Below are positions 16,883-25,540 of a stretch of 43,443 nt of DNA, one piece after another. The stretch spans positions 1 to 43,443 of the forward strand of contig NZ_AUFP01000014.1 in the NCBI RefSeq assembly GCF_000426565.1, in the 5' to 3' direction. A program made the translations under genes and the position numbers. Below the pieces are notes generated by a model. The model saw only the letters and a program-made list of their open reading frames with translations. It was not told the DNA's origin and did no database searches. The number at the start of each line of letters is the position of its first letter. The stretch's first letter is position 1. The DNA comes from Segatella albensis DSM 11370 = JCM 12258. GTDB lineage: Bacteria > Bacteroidota > Bacteroidia > Bacteroidales > Bacteroidaceae.

Positions 16883-18151
16883 TTACAAATCCTTTCCGAT
16901 ATCAGAACGGAAATATTTATCTTGGAATTTGATCTTCTGAGCTTCTTTGAAACTCTTCTGAAGAGCATCCTCCTTATTTTCTCCGTAACTGCTTACTGCA
17001 ATTACGCGACCACCATTGGTAACGATTTCTCCATCTTTGACAGCGGTACCTGAGTGGAAAACCACAGAGCCCTCTACGTCGTCGATTCCTGTGATAGGGT
17101 AGCCTTTCTTGTAAGCCTCAGGATAGCCACCGCTTACCAGCATGACGCAGACTGCAGAACGCTTGTCAAACTCGATATCTCTCTTGTCCAGATCACCTTG
17201 TGCTACACCTTCGAAGAGGTCTACGATATCACTCTTTAGTCTGAGCATGACACTCTCCGTCTCAGGGTCACCCATTCTACAGTTATACTCGATGACCATA
17301 GGTTCGCCTTCTACGTTGATGAGGCCAAAGAAGATGAAGCCCTTATAGTCGATATTTTCCTCAGCGAGTCCTTCTATGGTAGGTTTGATGATACGTTCGT
17401 CAACCTTTTGCATCCATTCTTTCGTTGCAAAAGGTACAGGTGTGACACTACCCATACCACCGGTGTTGAGACCCGTGTCGTGTTCACCGATACGTTTGTA
17501 GTCTTTGGCTTCTGGAAGAATCTTATAATTCTTTCCATCTGTGAGGACGAATACAGAGCATTCGATGCCACTGAGGAACTCCTCGATGACAACCTTGGCC
17601 GAAGCGTTTCCGAACATACCGCCAAGCATCTCCTTGAATTCTTTCTTGGCTTCTTCCAGAGTAGGGACGATAAGTACGCCCTTACCGGCAGCGAGTCCGT
17701 CGGCTTTCAGTACATACGGTGCCTTTAGGGTCTCAAGGAATTTCAAACCTTCCTCTATGGTATTACCATCGAAAGTTTCGTAGGCAGCTGTCGGAATGTT
17801 GTGTCTCTTCATGAAGGCCTTGGCAAAATCCTTAGAACCTTCGAGCACAGCACCTTGTTTTGAAGGACCAATGACAGGTACATGACTTGTACGAGGATCA
17901 GTTTTAAAAGCGTCATAAACACCATTTACCAAAGGATCTTCCGGTCCTACTACTACCATATCAATCTTTTGATCGACAGTAAAATCCTTCAGCTTGTCGA
18001 ATTCGTTCACGCCGATGGCTACATTCTCACCAACGTTACTGGTACCAGCATTACCCGGAGCAATAAAGAGTTTCTCTACTTTCTTGCTCTGTGCAATTTT
18101 CCAAGCTAAGGCGTGTTCACGGCCGCCTCCTCCTAACAATAGAATCTTCAT
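16883..18151 (-). CDS. purD: Phosphoribosylamine-glycine ligase PurD
   Basis: A 422-aa ATP-grasp enzyme of normal length that makes glycinamide ribonucleotide in purine synthesis. The N-terminal [12 protein letters not shown] (7-18) is the PurD signature. The ATP-grasp core shows [17 protein letters not shown], and the metal-binding stretch is [10 protein letters not shown]. It starts 18 bp after the peptidase gene. Other purine genes are not nearby; the neighbours suggest a mixed housekeeping operon. Confidence 0.95.
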   Translation of the reverse strand: MKILLLGGGGREHALAWKIAQSKKVEKLFIAPGNAGTSNVGENVAIGVNEFDKLKDFTVDQKIDMVVVGPEDPLVNGVYDAFKTDPRTSHVPVIGPSKQGAVLEGSKDFAKAFMKRHNIPTAAYETFDGNTIEEGLKFLETLKAPYVLKADGLAAGKGVLIVPTLEEAKKEFKEMLGGMFGNASAKVVIEEFLSGIECSVFVLTDGKNYKILPEAKDYKRIGEHDTGLNTGGMGSVTPVPFATKEWMQKVDERIIKPTIEGLAEENIDYKGFIFFGLINVEGEPMVIEYNCRMGDPETESVMLRLKSDIVDLFEGVAQGDLDKRDIEFDKRSAVCVMLVSGGYPEAYKKGYPITGIDDVEGSVVFHSGTAVKDGEIVTNGGRVIAVSSYGENKEDALQKSFKEAQKIKFQDKYFRSDIGKDL

Positions 18152-18169
18152 CTTATTTTTATTTGGTTT

Positions 18170-20302
18170 TTAGTTTTTTGTATTCGCTGGGAGATAATCA
18201 AAGAAATATTGACTGATTCTCTCATGCAAGTGAGTACTTTGGTGACCTCGCATATTATGAGGTTCGCCCGGATATACGAAGAAGTCTGGTTGTGTTCCAG
18301 CTTCGATGCAAGCTTTCAGGAAACTGAATGCATGCTGTGGTACTACCACCGGGTCGTTGAGACCGATGATAATCTGGAGTTTACCTTTCAGGTTCTTTGC
18401 TTTAGGGAGCAGACTGCATTTGGCATAGCCCTCAGGATTTGTCTGTGGGGTATCCATATATCTTTCACCATACATCACTTCGTACCATTTCCAGTCAATG
18501 ACAGGACCACCGGCAACACCGACTTTGAAAACATCAAGATAGGTCGTCATCAGATTTGTTGTCATGAATCCGCCGAAACTCCATCCATGTACACCGAGTC
18601 TGTCTGCATCTACGTATGGAAGACTCTTCAGGAATTTCACACCTTCCATCTGGTCTTTCATCTCTTCTTCTCCGAGGTGACGGAAGGTGGCTTGTTCAAA
18701 GTCCTTGCCTCTGTTCTCGCTACCTCTGTTGTCAAGGATAAAGAGCAGATAGCCTTTCTCTGCCATATAGGTTTCCCAACTACGTGAACAGTAGTGCCAA
18801 CGTGCATCTACATTATGTGCATGAGGACCACCATATACATATATAATAGTAGGGTATTTCTTTTTGGCATCGAAATTCACAGGTTTCACCATGCGATAGT
18901 ATAGGTCGGTGACACCGTCTGCCGCTTTGATCGTACCACACTCGTAGGTAGGAACGGTATATCCCTTCCAAGGATTCTCAGCCTTGAAATATGTTGTGCG
19001 TTTGGCATTCTCGGTATTGATGATCTCAATGTTTCGAGGAATTGTTGGTGTCTGATAGTTATCAAATACATACATACCACTGGCGCTTAGTGTCGCTGAA
19101 TGCCATCCTTTTCCGTTGTCAAGGCGTGTGCGCTTGCTGTTATCCACGTTTACGGTCCATATATTTTGTTGGATAGGACTACATTCGTTGGATGTATATA
19201 CGATGTTGTGGTTCTTCTTGTCGAAACCGATGACTTCCATGATGACCCATTTGCCTGATGTGATCTGCTTCAACTGTTTTCCGTTTTTGTCAAACAAGTA
19301 CAGATGGTTGAATCCGTCTTTCTGGCTCTGCATAATAAATTTGGAATGATCCCATGGCAAGAACTGGATAGGGTGTAGCGGTTCTACATATTTGGCATCG
19401 GTTTCGCGATACAGTTCTGTGATCTTATTACCATTTTCGGCATTGTAACTTACCAATCGACAGTCGTTCTGGTCACGGTTCAACTCAAACATATAAATTG
19501 TCTTCCCGTCAGGACTCCATGCAATATTCGTGAAGTATCGGTCTATTGGGTCACCGGCCTTCAGATAGATGATTTTTCCACTCTTGATGTTATATACACC
19601 CACTGTTACCTGATGAGAAGTCTCGCCGGCCATAGGATATTTTATAGGTTCCGGAGTAGCGATGCGGCTCTGTCCGGCCTTAGGCTTCCAGTCAAGTTCT
19701 GGAATCGTCACCAGAGGATAGTCGCTCACCATACTTTGGTCCATGCGGTAGAATGCAAGGAGTGAATGGTCAGGGTTCCAGAAGATACCACCGGAGATAC
19801 CGAATTCATCGCGGTGTACACTCTGACCATATACGATATTTCTGCTACCGTCTGTTGTGAGTTGGTGCTCCACACCCTTGCTGTCTTTTACAAACAACTG
19901 GTCATCACGTACGAAGGCCGATGGAGTAGTATCCTCCACAACAGTACCCTTCTTCCAGTTGATGAGTTGGTTACCAATCTTTACGATGCATTTTCCTGCA
20001 AACGGAAAAGCAGTATTATAAAGGGAATGAATCTTCTTCACCCCCTTTATAGCATTAAGTTTGTCAATATCAAAAAGAAGAGACTCCTTGCCGGTAGATT
20101 TGTTTACCAGATAGCAATTTTCCGCATCCTGGCGTACAAGTTCATCACCCCACCAAGTAGTCCAGCGGTTCTTAGCTATCATATTATGATAGTTCTTACC
20201 ACCGAAGTTTAAGTCTTCAAGAGTTAGTTCTTTCAGTCCCTGCGCAGAAGCCATCATAGGAATCATCAGTAGAATCAGAGAAAATAGTTTATTCATCTTC
20301 AT
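18170..20302 (-). CDS. S9B family peptidase (dipeptidyl peptidase IV-like)
   Basis: I choose ATG 20302 (MKMNKLFSLILLMIPMMASAQ); the frame stays open upstream to 20587, but that stretch is antisense-free overlap with the methyltransferase and is Arg/Ser-rich non-protein-like. The 710-aa product has a signal peptide, a DPP-IV beta-propeller (about 40-460) and an alpha/beta-hydrolase domain with the triad Ser575 (GWSFGG), Asp650 (GLNDP) and His682 (EPHNMRG). DPP-IV enzymes cleave dipeptides after Pro or Ala in the periplasm or at the surface and serve peptide nutrition in Bacteroidales. It overlaps the methyltransferase end by 14 bp and precedes purD. Confidence 0.9.
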   Translation of the reverse strand: MKMNKLFSLILLMIPMMASAQGLKELTLEDLNFGGKNYHNMIAKNRWTTWWGDELVRQDAENCYLVNKSTGKESLLFDIDKLNAIKGVKKIHSLYNTAFPFAGKCIVKIGNQLINWKKGTVVEDTTPSAFVRDDQLFVKDSKGVEHQLTTDGSRNIVYGQSVHRDEFGISGGIFWNPDHSLLAFYRMDQSMVSDYPLVTIPELDWKPKAGQSRIATPEPIKYPMAGETSHQVTVGVYNIKSGKIIYLKAGDPIDRYFTNIAWSPDGKTIYMFELNRDQNDCRLVSYNAENGNKITELYRETDAKYVEPLHPIQFLPWDHSKFIMQSQKDGFNHLYLFDKNGKQLKQITSGKWVIMEVIGFDKKNHNIVYTSNECSPIQQNIWTVNVDNSKRTRLDNGKGWHSATLSASGMYVFDNYQTPTIPRNIEIINTENAKRTTYFKAENPWKGYTVPTYECGTIKAADGVTDLYYRMVKPVNFDAKKKYPTIIYVYGGPHAHNVDARWHYCSRSWETYMAEKGYLLFILDNRGSENRGKDFEQATFRHLGEEEMKDQMEGVKFLKSLPYVDADRLGVHGWSFGGFMTTNLMTTYLDVFKVGVAGGPVIDWKWYEVMYGERYMDTPQTNPEGYAKCSLLPKAKNLKGKLQIIIGLNDPVVVPQHAFSFLKACIEAGTQPDFFVYPGEPHNMRGHQSTHLHERISQYFFDYLPANTKN

Positions 20303-21758
20303 TGAATCTATTACGTCTCTTATCAAAGCCACCGCGCTTGTTCCCTTTGTCGAAGCGCTTTCCGCCTTTTTTGTTATAACTCTTTTCCTCTTTCTTGTCA
20401 CCATCGTTTCGGTTTCTTCTGCCACGTTTCCCGCCGAAGAAGTCATCGTTCTTGCCGAAATTAGGTTTGTGGAAGGTGAAGCTACGAATGTCTCCATCCT
20501 CGTTTTCTTCCTCTGCCTCAAGACGTTTCTTGAACTCACGGTTCTTCTTGAAACGATGCTTCTGTGCCATCTCGCGCTTTTCAGCATCAGTTTTCACGAT
20601 ACCGCCCTCTGCACGGAATTCCTTCATCTTACCATCAAAGATAGAATATTTTCGGAACTCACATTCCAGACTACCGTTATATACAGGAATCTTGATAGAA
20701 GGTTTCAGACCGATTTGCTCGAAGCATTCCTCACGGTAGCTCAATATCCAAGCCTCGTTGCCCATGAAGGCATGTTTCAGTCTTTCACCGATCATCTTGT
20801 ATGTACCCAACAGGTTTGGTGTAGAGATACGCTCACCATATGGAGGATTCGTGATCATGATACTCTTCTCCTCAGGCTTCTTGAAATCCTTGAAGTCGGC
20901 TTGTGATACTGTGATGTCTTTGCTGAAGCCAGCGGCACGAACGTTAAGACTTGCGGTGTTCACAGCCTTCATGTCAATATCATAACCATAGATGTGGTGT
21001 GTGAACTCACGTTCCTCAGAGTCATCATTGTAGATCTTGTCGAAGAGCTCCTGATCAAAGTCAGGCCACTTCTCAAAGGCAAATTCCTTGCGGAAGATAC
21101 CAGGACTCATGTTGCGTGCGATGAGGGCAGCTTCTATTAGGAGTGTACCTGAACCACACATAGGATCGATGAAGTCGGTGTCACCCTTCCAACCCGTCAT
21201 CAGAATCATACCGGCTGCAAGGACCTCGTTGAGCGGTGCTTCCACACTTTCCTGTCGATAGCCACGACGGTGAAGACTCTCACCACTTGAGTCGAGACTC
21301 AGGGTCGCATCATCCTCAGCCACATGGATGTTCAGTCGAATATCTGGGTTGGAAACAGAGATGTTAGGGCGAGTACCCGTATTCTCGCGGAACTGATCGA
21401 CGATAGCGTCTTTAACCTTATAGGTTACGAAGCGCGAGTTGCGGAATTCTTCAGAATAGACTACAGAGTCTACAGAGAAAGTCTTTCCCTTTTCAATATA
21501 TTTACTCCAATCTATTTTCTTTACCTCATTGTACATATCTTCAGCAGACTTCGCTTTGAAATGAGCGATAGGCTTCAAGATACGGATTGCAGTGTGCAAC
21601 TGAAAATTGGCACGATACATCATCTCTTTGTTACCCGTGAAAGAAACCATTCTACGGCCAATTTGTACATTGTTAGCACCCAGTTGGGTGAGCTCCTGAG
21701 CCAAAACGGGTTCTAATCCCATAAAGGTCTTGGCAATGAGTTCAAATTCCTGTTCCAT
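20289..21758 (-). CDS. THUMP-domain class I RNA methyltransferase (RlmL/YpsC-like)
   Basis: A 489-aa protein. An N-terminal ferredoxin-like and THUMP RNA-binding region (1-155) is followed by an UPF0020/RlmL-type methyltransferase domain with SAM motif DPMCGSGT (198-205) and N2-guanine motif NPPYGER (304-310). It probably makes m2G in 23S rRNA. The tail (about 390-489) is extended and strongly basic with GKRGRR, KKGGKRFDKGNKRGG-type repeats, likely an extra RNA-binding segment. It lacks the second methyltransferase domain of E. coli RlmKL. It overlaps cysE by 17 bp and the peptidase gene by 14 bp. Confidence 0.85.
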   Translation of the reverse strand: MEQEFELIAKTFMGLEPVLAQELTQLGANNVQIGRRMVSFTGNKEMMYRANFQLHTAIRILKPIAHFKAKSAEDMYNEVKKIDWSKYIEKGKTFSVDSVVYSEEFRNSRFVTYKVKDAIVDQFRENTGTRPNISVSNPDIRLNIHVAEDDATLSLDSSGESLHRRGYRQESVEAPLNEVLAAGMILMTGWKGDTDFIDPMCGSGTLLIEAALIARNMSPGIFRKEFAFEKWPDFDQELFDKIYNDDSEEREFTHHIYGYDIDMKAVNTASLNVRAAGFSKDITVSQADFKDFKKPEEKSIMITNPPYGERISTPNLLGTYKMIGERLKHAFMGNEAWILSYREECFEQIGLKPSIKIPVYNGSLECEFRKYSIFDGKMKEFRAEGGIVKTDAEKREMAQKHRFKKNREFKKRLEAEEENEDGDIRSFTFHKPNFGKNDDFFGGKRGRRNRNDGDKKEEKSYNKKGGKRFDKGNKRGGFDKRRNRFNEDE

Positions 21759-22683
21759 TGTTGAATTCTAAATCTAATTTATCTATTTTTTCTCTTTTAT
21801 ACTTTTTCGTCTTAGGCTTCATATCCTTGGTCACCCAGACGTTTGCTCCGACGATACATCCTTCTCCGATTTTAATCCTTCCCAAGATGGTCGCATTGGA
21901 ATAGATAATCACGTTGTCCTCAATGATAGGATGACGTGCAATGCCCTTGATAGGGTTTCCTTTATCATCTAATGGAAAACTCTTTGCTCCCAAGGTTACA
22001 CCTTGGTAGAGCTTGACATTATTTCCGATGATACACGTAGCTCCGATGACGACACCTGTTCCGTGGTCGATGGTGAAATATTCACCGATTTGCGCACCAG
22101 GATGAATGTCGATACCGGTTTCAGAGTGTGCGATTTCTGTGATGAGTCGCGGGATGAGTGGTACGTTGAGTTTATACAACTCGTGAGCGATACGATAGCT
22201 GCTCAAAGCCTTGATGACAGGATAGCAACTTACGATTTCCGCCTTACTGCTTGCTGCCGGGTCACCATTGTATGCTGCACAGATGTCGGTGCCGAGTACC
22301 CTTCTAATCTCAGGGAAAGTCTCTATCACCTTCATGGATATTTCTTCAGCCTTACAACGTTCACATTCCAACTCTTCTGCAGTTTGTTCTTCAGCGGTAT
22401 CCGCAAAGCACAATCCTGCAAGCACCTGCTCAGCAAGCATTCTTTGTAGGCGCTCTGCTCTTACACCGAGATGAAACTCGAGAGTTTGGGTCGTGAATGA
22501 ATTTCTTCCGAAATAACCGGGAAAAAGAATTGAACGAGACAAATCGATAATTTCTTCAAGCGTCTTGCCTGAAGGCATTGGATTGCCGTCTCTGTACTGG
22601 TGAAACAGTCCTTGTAGAGATTTCTCGGAGGAAAGCTCTTTTACTGTTTCGTTCAGTCTATGAGCTAAATTAATTTTACTCAT
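21742..22683 (-). CDS. cysE: Serine O-acetyltransferase
   Basis: A 313-aa enzyme that acetylates L-serine with acetyl-CoA, the first step of cysteine synthesis. The C-terminal left-handed beta-helix has the hallmark AHSETGIDIHPGAQIGE (185-201) and TIDHGTG (204-210) with the catalytic Asp206/His207 region, then LYQGVTLGAKSFP. The N-terminal helical domain is long (about 180 residues), as in EpsC-type enzymes. It is first in a seven-gene minus-strand run; a -7 box lies 27 bp upstream. Confidence 0.9.
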   Translation of the reverse strand: MSKINLAHRLNETVKELSSEKSLQGLFHQYRDGNPMPSGKTLEEIIDLSRSILFPGYFGRNSFTTQTLEFHLGVRAERLQRMLAEQVLAGLCFADTAEEQTAEELECERCKAEEISMKVIETFPEIRRVLGTDICAAYNGDPAASSKAEIVSCYPVIKALSSYRIAHELYKLNVPLIPRLITEIAHSETGIDIHPGAQIGEYFTIDHGTGVVIGATCIIGNNVKLYQGVTLGAKSFPLDDKGNPIKGIARHPIIEDNVIIYSNATILGRIKIGEGCIVGANVWVTKDMKPKTKKYKREKIDKLDLEFNNGTGI

Positions 22684-22709
22684 TTATCTGTGTATCAATA
22701 ATTCTGTTG

Positions 22710-22717
22710 CAAAGATA
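22710..22717 (-). promoter_or_regulatory. -7 box for the cysE-led operon
   Basis: TATCTTTG on the minus strand, 26 bp upstream of the cysE ATG. No clear TTTG at the usual distance. It is the only good promoter signal ahead of the tightly packed run down to 13994. Confidence 0.5.
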
Positions 22718-22769
22718 ATATTTTTTTTGATATTATCCGCTATATCCGTGTGCTTTTCTTATGAATTCT

Positions 22770-23414
22770 TTATTTGTTTTTATTCTTCAGTACCTTGTAG
22801 CAGTGTGCCATCCGCCAGAAGGCCGTAAGGTTGGCGAGTATGGCTATTATTATCATACCTCCGGCGAGCCACCATAGGTTTTCCGTTGCTCCCGTTAGGA
22901 TAGCGGTGATTGCCGTTACTACAACGCGTTCCGGTCGTTGCATCAGTCCTACTTTGCATTCTATCTGTAGTCCTTCGGCTCTTGCCCTTACGTAGCTCAC
23001 CATCACACTTCCCAATAGGGCGGTGAAGGTTACGATTCCCATAGGGAACCAACAGTCATCCGGATGTTCTGTAAAGATGAGGACGATTCCCATCAGCGTG
23101 ACCATTTCACTATATCTGTCGAGTGTAGAATCCAAGAGTGCGCCAAAACTACTCGTCATGTGCCTCATTCTGGCAAGTCGACCGTCCATCATGTCGAAGA
23201 GTCCTGCTAGCAGGATGATGATGCCGCCCCAGAAGACAGATGGCATATCACAGTTATGCAGGGCAGCATAAATGAAGAATCCCGCAGCGATCATGTTGCC
23301 GATAAGTCCGGTGGTTGTGATGATGTTGGGTGTGATACCGATACGAATCATACCTTTTATCAGTGGATTGATCATCTGATAGATGATTTTTTGCAAAAAG
23401 TCTCTATACTTCAT
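22770..23414 (-). CDS. CDP-alcohol phosphatidyltransferase
   Basis: A 214-aa inner-membrane enzyme with the full family motif D-x2-DG-x2-AR-x8-G-x3-D-x3-D (Asp74, Asp77, Gly78, Arg82, Gly91, Asp95, Asp99) and about 5-6 membrane helices. It exchanges CMP of CDP-diacylglycerol for an alcohol. The adjacent pgpA-like gene 18 bp upstream suggests it could be PgsA (phosphatidylglycerol phosphate synthase). Alternatively it may be the phosphatidylinositol-phosphate synthase of the inositol-lipid pathway described in Bacteroides, whose partner phosphatase is PgpA-like. No inositol-phosphate synthase is seen here. Confidence 0.85.
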   Translation of the reverse strand: MKYRDFLQKIIYQMINPLIKGMIRIGITPNIITTTGLIGNMIAAGFFIYAALHNCDMPSVFWGGIIILLAGLFDMMDGRLARMRHMTSSFGALLDSTLDRYSEMVTLMGIVLIFTEHPDDCWFPMGIVTFTALLGSVMVSYVRARAEGLQIECKVGLMQRPERVVVTAITAILTGATENLWWLAGGMIIIAILANLTAFWRMAHCYKVLKNKNK

Positions 23415-23432
23415 GTCTCTTTGTAGCTGATT

Positions 23433-23945
23433 TTATTTTATCCATACGGCGATGATGACTTTGATGATGATCAAGGAGAAGGCAGAATATAATCCTGCCA
23501 AGATATCATCGGCGATCACCCATACAGCTCCTTCTTTTTTGTCGAGCGCTTTTATTCCGAGGGGTTTTACGATGTCGAAGAATCTGAATAATACGAGTGC
23601 CACGATAGCCCATAGATAGTCATCAGGACGGATGATGGACAGGGGAATCCATACGCCCACCCATTCATCGATGACGATGCGTGCAGGGTCTTCACCCCAG
23701 AAAGGTCGTAACCTGTCTACAGCCCACATTCCGATCCATGAACAGAAAATAATCAGAAACCAAGTGATGCTGCTCACAGTATCGCTTTCGGGAAAGAATA
23801 GGGTGAGTATCATCCATATCAAGGTCGCCACGATAGAGCCCGCTGTACCGGGTCCCCAAGGGAAGAATCCCGAACCCAATCCGGTCCCGATGATGACGGG
23901 TAGGAGAGGGGCTTTCTCGTTGGATATATTATTATGGTCATTCAT
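23433..23945 (-). CDS. pgpA: Phosphatidylglycerophosphatase A family protein
   Basis: A 170-aa membrane phosphatase with family motifs GTGLGSGFFPWGPGTAGS (16-33) and VIDEWVGVW (about 91-99), and four hydrophobic segments. It removes the phosphate from phosphatidylglycerophosphate, or from phosphatidylinositol phosphate in the Bacteroides inositol-lipid pathway. It is cotranscribed with the CDP-alcohol transferase 18 bp downstream. The -7 box at 23954-23961 is so close to the ATG that the mRNA may be nearly leaderless. Confidence 0.8.
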   Translation of the reverse strand: MNDHNNISNEKAPLLPVIIGTGLGSGFFPWGPGTAGSIVATLIWMILTLFFPESDTVSSITWFLIIFCSWIGMWAVDRLRPFWGEDPARIVIDEWVGVWIPLSIIRPDDYLWAIVALVLFRFFDIVKPLGIKALDKKEGAVWVIADDILAGLYSAFSLIIIKVIIAVWIK

Positions 23946-23953
23946 ACGATGTG

Positions 23954-23961
23954 CAAAAATA
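23954..23961 (-). promoter_or_regulatory. -7 box for pgpA
   Basis: TATTTTTG on the minus strand with TTTG at 23984-23987 (22-nt spacer, slightly long). The ATG is only 8 bp past the box. Confidence 0.5.
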
Positions 23962-23989
23962 ATAGAAAATATCAGAATATCCCCAAACT

Positions 23990-24628
23990 TTATATATAAT
24001 ATTCGGCAGAATCTACCAACCCCGCCCGTAACGCATATTTCGTTGCCTCGTGTACATTGTTTACCCCCAGTTTTCTGAAGATATTCTTTCGGTGCGTGTT
24101 GATGGTATGGAAACTGGAAAAACGTTTTTCGGCAATCTCCTTTGTTGTCATACCGAGGGCGATATCGATCAATACCTCCGTTTCCGTCTTGGTAAGCTTT
24201 ACCTTTTCCTCATGTTGAGGCTCCGGAGCAAAGAGCATTTCCGTGGTACGTTGACAGATATATCGATGTTTCTGCATAGCAAAGGTGATGGATTCCCTGA
24301 TCTCTGCTAATGGCGAATCTTTTAGTACAATACTGAACGTATTGCGACTGCCTATCAGTTTCTTGATGAAGTCCAAACTGAGATCTTCCGAGAATAGAAG
24401 CCAATGTGTGCGCAAGAAACGGTCACTTAAGATGATCAGTTCCTCTGCGTCGTTGATATCGAAGAGTGTGTAGTCGAGGATGATGACAGCATCGTCATCC
24501 TGTTTCAGGGCTTCGATGAGTTCTGTCTTATCCTCTATATATTTATAGGATGTTTGTGTAGAACTCTCGATGATATAGGTAAGTCCAGCGCGCGTTATAT
24601 CTTGTTTGTCGGCAATATATATATTCAT
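23990..24628 (-). CDS. LuxR-type response regulator
   Basis: I choose ATG 24628 (MNIYIADKQDITRAG) because the frame's upstream extension to 24709 covers the promoter. The 212-aa product has a receiver-like domain (1-120; ILDYTLFD contains the candidate phospho-acceptor Asp) and a GerE helix-turn-helix at about 142-205 (LTKTETEVLIDIALGMTTKEIA...HRKNIFRKLGV). The receiver lacks the usual adjacent acidic pair, so it may not be phosphorylated in the standard way. It is transcribed alone; target genes are unknown. Confidence 0.8.
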   Translation of the reverse strand: MNIYIADKQDITRAGLTYIIESSTQTSYKYIEDKTELIEALKQDDDAVIILDYTLFDINDAEELIILSDRFLRTHWLLFSEDLSLDFIKKLIGSRNTFSIVLKDSPLAEIRESITFAMQKHRYICQRTTEMLFAPEPQHEEKVKLTKTETEVLIDIALGMTTKEIAEKRFSSFHTINTHRKNIFRKLGVNNVHEATKYALRAGLVDSAEYYI

Positions 24629-24667
24629 ATTGTAAGTAAATCTCCCTCTTTCTATATTATATTGCTG

Positions 24668-24675
24668 CAAAGATA
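24668..24675 (-). promoter_or_regulatory. -7 box for the LuxR-type regulator
   Basis: TATCTTTG on the minus strand, 39 bp upstream of the chosen ATG. It lies inside the longer open frame and so supports the shorter start. Confidence 0.5.
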
Positions 24676-24705
24676 ATGAATTTCGTTGGAATATGATAGC
24701 TTTTC

Positions 24706-24740
24706 GCAAAAAAAAACGGGCGCTGATGCGCTCGTTTTTA
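24706..24740 (-). terminator. Terminator after the small secreted protein gene
   Basis: AAAAACGGGCGC and GCGCTCGTTTTT form a hairpin with a TGAT loop; on the minus strand it ends in at least eight T residues. The stop of the 139-aa gene is at 24757. Confidence 0.75.
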
Positions 24741-24756
24741 TGAGATGGGGTTATGA

Positions 24757-25176
24757 TTACAAACTTAAATCAGCAGTATATGCCAACTCACCGCCAACGT
24801 AAACTTCGATTTTGTAATCAGAGTCAGCGTAAACAGGTACGTTAATCTTCTCACCTGGGAGGACGTCCGCAAGTTTCTGGTCATCTACTAATACGCCATC
24901 CTCGATAGTCTTGATTTCTACATCCTTCATTGAAGTGGCAAACTTCAACCATGAAAGGTCGAATGTCTCATCATAATTGAATGTTACTGTGCCCTGTGCT
25001 ACTGATCTGTGTGGATTTGGAGATGACAAAGGATTGAAATCGTCGTCTTTATTAATTCCACAAGGTTCCATACTGATGGTGAAAACATGGTGTCTTGTGA
25101 TGGCATCACTATTTATAGGGTTGACAACTAAAGCTGCTGCGAGGCAACCAATTTTAAAGAGATTGCTTAATTTCAT
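24757..25176 (-). CDS. Small secreted protein of unknown function (139 aa)
   Basis: I choose ATG 25176 (MKLSNLFKIGCLAAALVVNPINSDA), giving a signal peptide; the longer frame start at 25269 would run through the promoter. The mature part is about 114 aa, beta-rich, with SMEPCGINKDDDFNP and VEIKTIEDGVLVDDQK and ends in GGELAYTADLSL. I do not recognise a family. It is exported, small, and has its own promoter and terminator, so it is a stand-alone unit, possibly a surface or periplasmic factor. Confidence 0.65.
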   Translation of the reverse strand: MKLSNLFKIGCLAAALVVNPINSDAITRHHVFTISMEPCGINKDDDFNPLSSPNPHRSVAQGTVTFNYDETFDLSWLKFATSMKDVEIKTIEDGVLVDDQKLADVLPGEKINVPVYADSDYKIEVYVGGELAYTADLSL

Positions 25177-25225
25177 GATGATTTTTATTTTTATGATATT
25201 GTTTGATATTTTGTTTAATTTGATG

Positions 25226-25257
25226 CAAAAGTATAATAAAAAGATGAATACACCAAA
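25226..25257 (-). promoter_or_regulatory. Promoter of the small secreted protein gene
   Basis: TTTG (25254-25257) and TACTTTTG (25226-25233) on the minus strand are 20 nt apart, a full Bacteroidetes promoter about 50 bp upstream of the ATG. Confidence 0.75.
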
Positions 25258-25317
25258 AATCTGGTTCATTATTTTATTATGTTCATTACAGATGGTTTTG
25301 TGGTAAATGTCTATAAT

Positions 25318-25358
25318 AAAAAATAAAGAAATTCTATTTTCACAAACGGAATTTCTTT
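25318..25358 (-). terminator. Terminator of the candidate small RNA
   Basis: AAAGAAATTC and GAATTTCTTT form a perfect 10-bp stem with a 14-nt loop. Reading the minus strand it is followed by ATTTTTTATTA. Confidence 0.65.
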
Positions 25359-25469
25359 TGAACTTTAATTTCTTTATTCTCTTAGATGTAACTCAAGTAT
25401 ATATTTTATAATGACGACTAATCAGAAAGTTTTAACCACTTAACTAACTGACTTTTTGTAACTTTTACA

Positions 25470-25512
25470 TTTCGCATGTTTCGCATGTGGGGACTAAAAC
25501 AGTTTCGCATGT
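25470..25512. repeat. Three copies of TTTCGCATGT
   Basis: Copies at 25470-25479, 25479-25488 and 25503-25512; the first two are tandem with a 9-bp period. On the transcribed minus strand they read ACATGCGAAA. They may be protein binding sites or repeated ATG-CGA codons in the short frame. Confidence 0.6.
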
Positions 25513-25540
25513 ATATGTATAACTTTCTAGTCTACGTTTG

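Larger units (their letters stand above)
25318..25534 (-). ncRNA. Candidate small RNA or short-peptide transcript
   Basis: A full promoter at 25541-25572 and a strong terminator at 25318-25358 bracket about 215 nt on the minus strand with no conventional gene. The transcript includes three copies of ACATGCGAAA near its 5' end. It also contains a 30-codon frame (25418-25510; MRNCFSPHMRNMRNVKVTKS...) that could be translated. I do not recognise an RNA family. It lies between the TPR lipoprotein and the secreted protein. Confidence 0.4.

Noticed and set aside
20303..20587. N-terminal extension of the DPP-IV-like peptidase frame
   Set aside because: It lies within the methyltransferase gene in another frame, is Arg/Ser-rich, and would bury the clear signal peptide starting at 20302.
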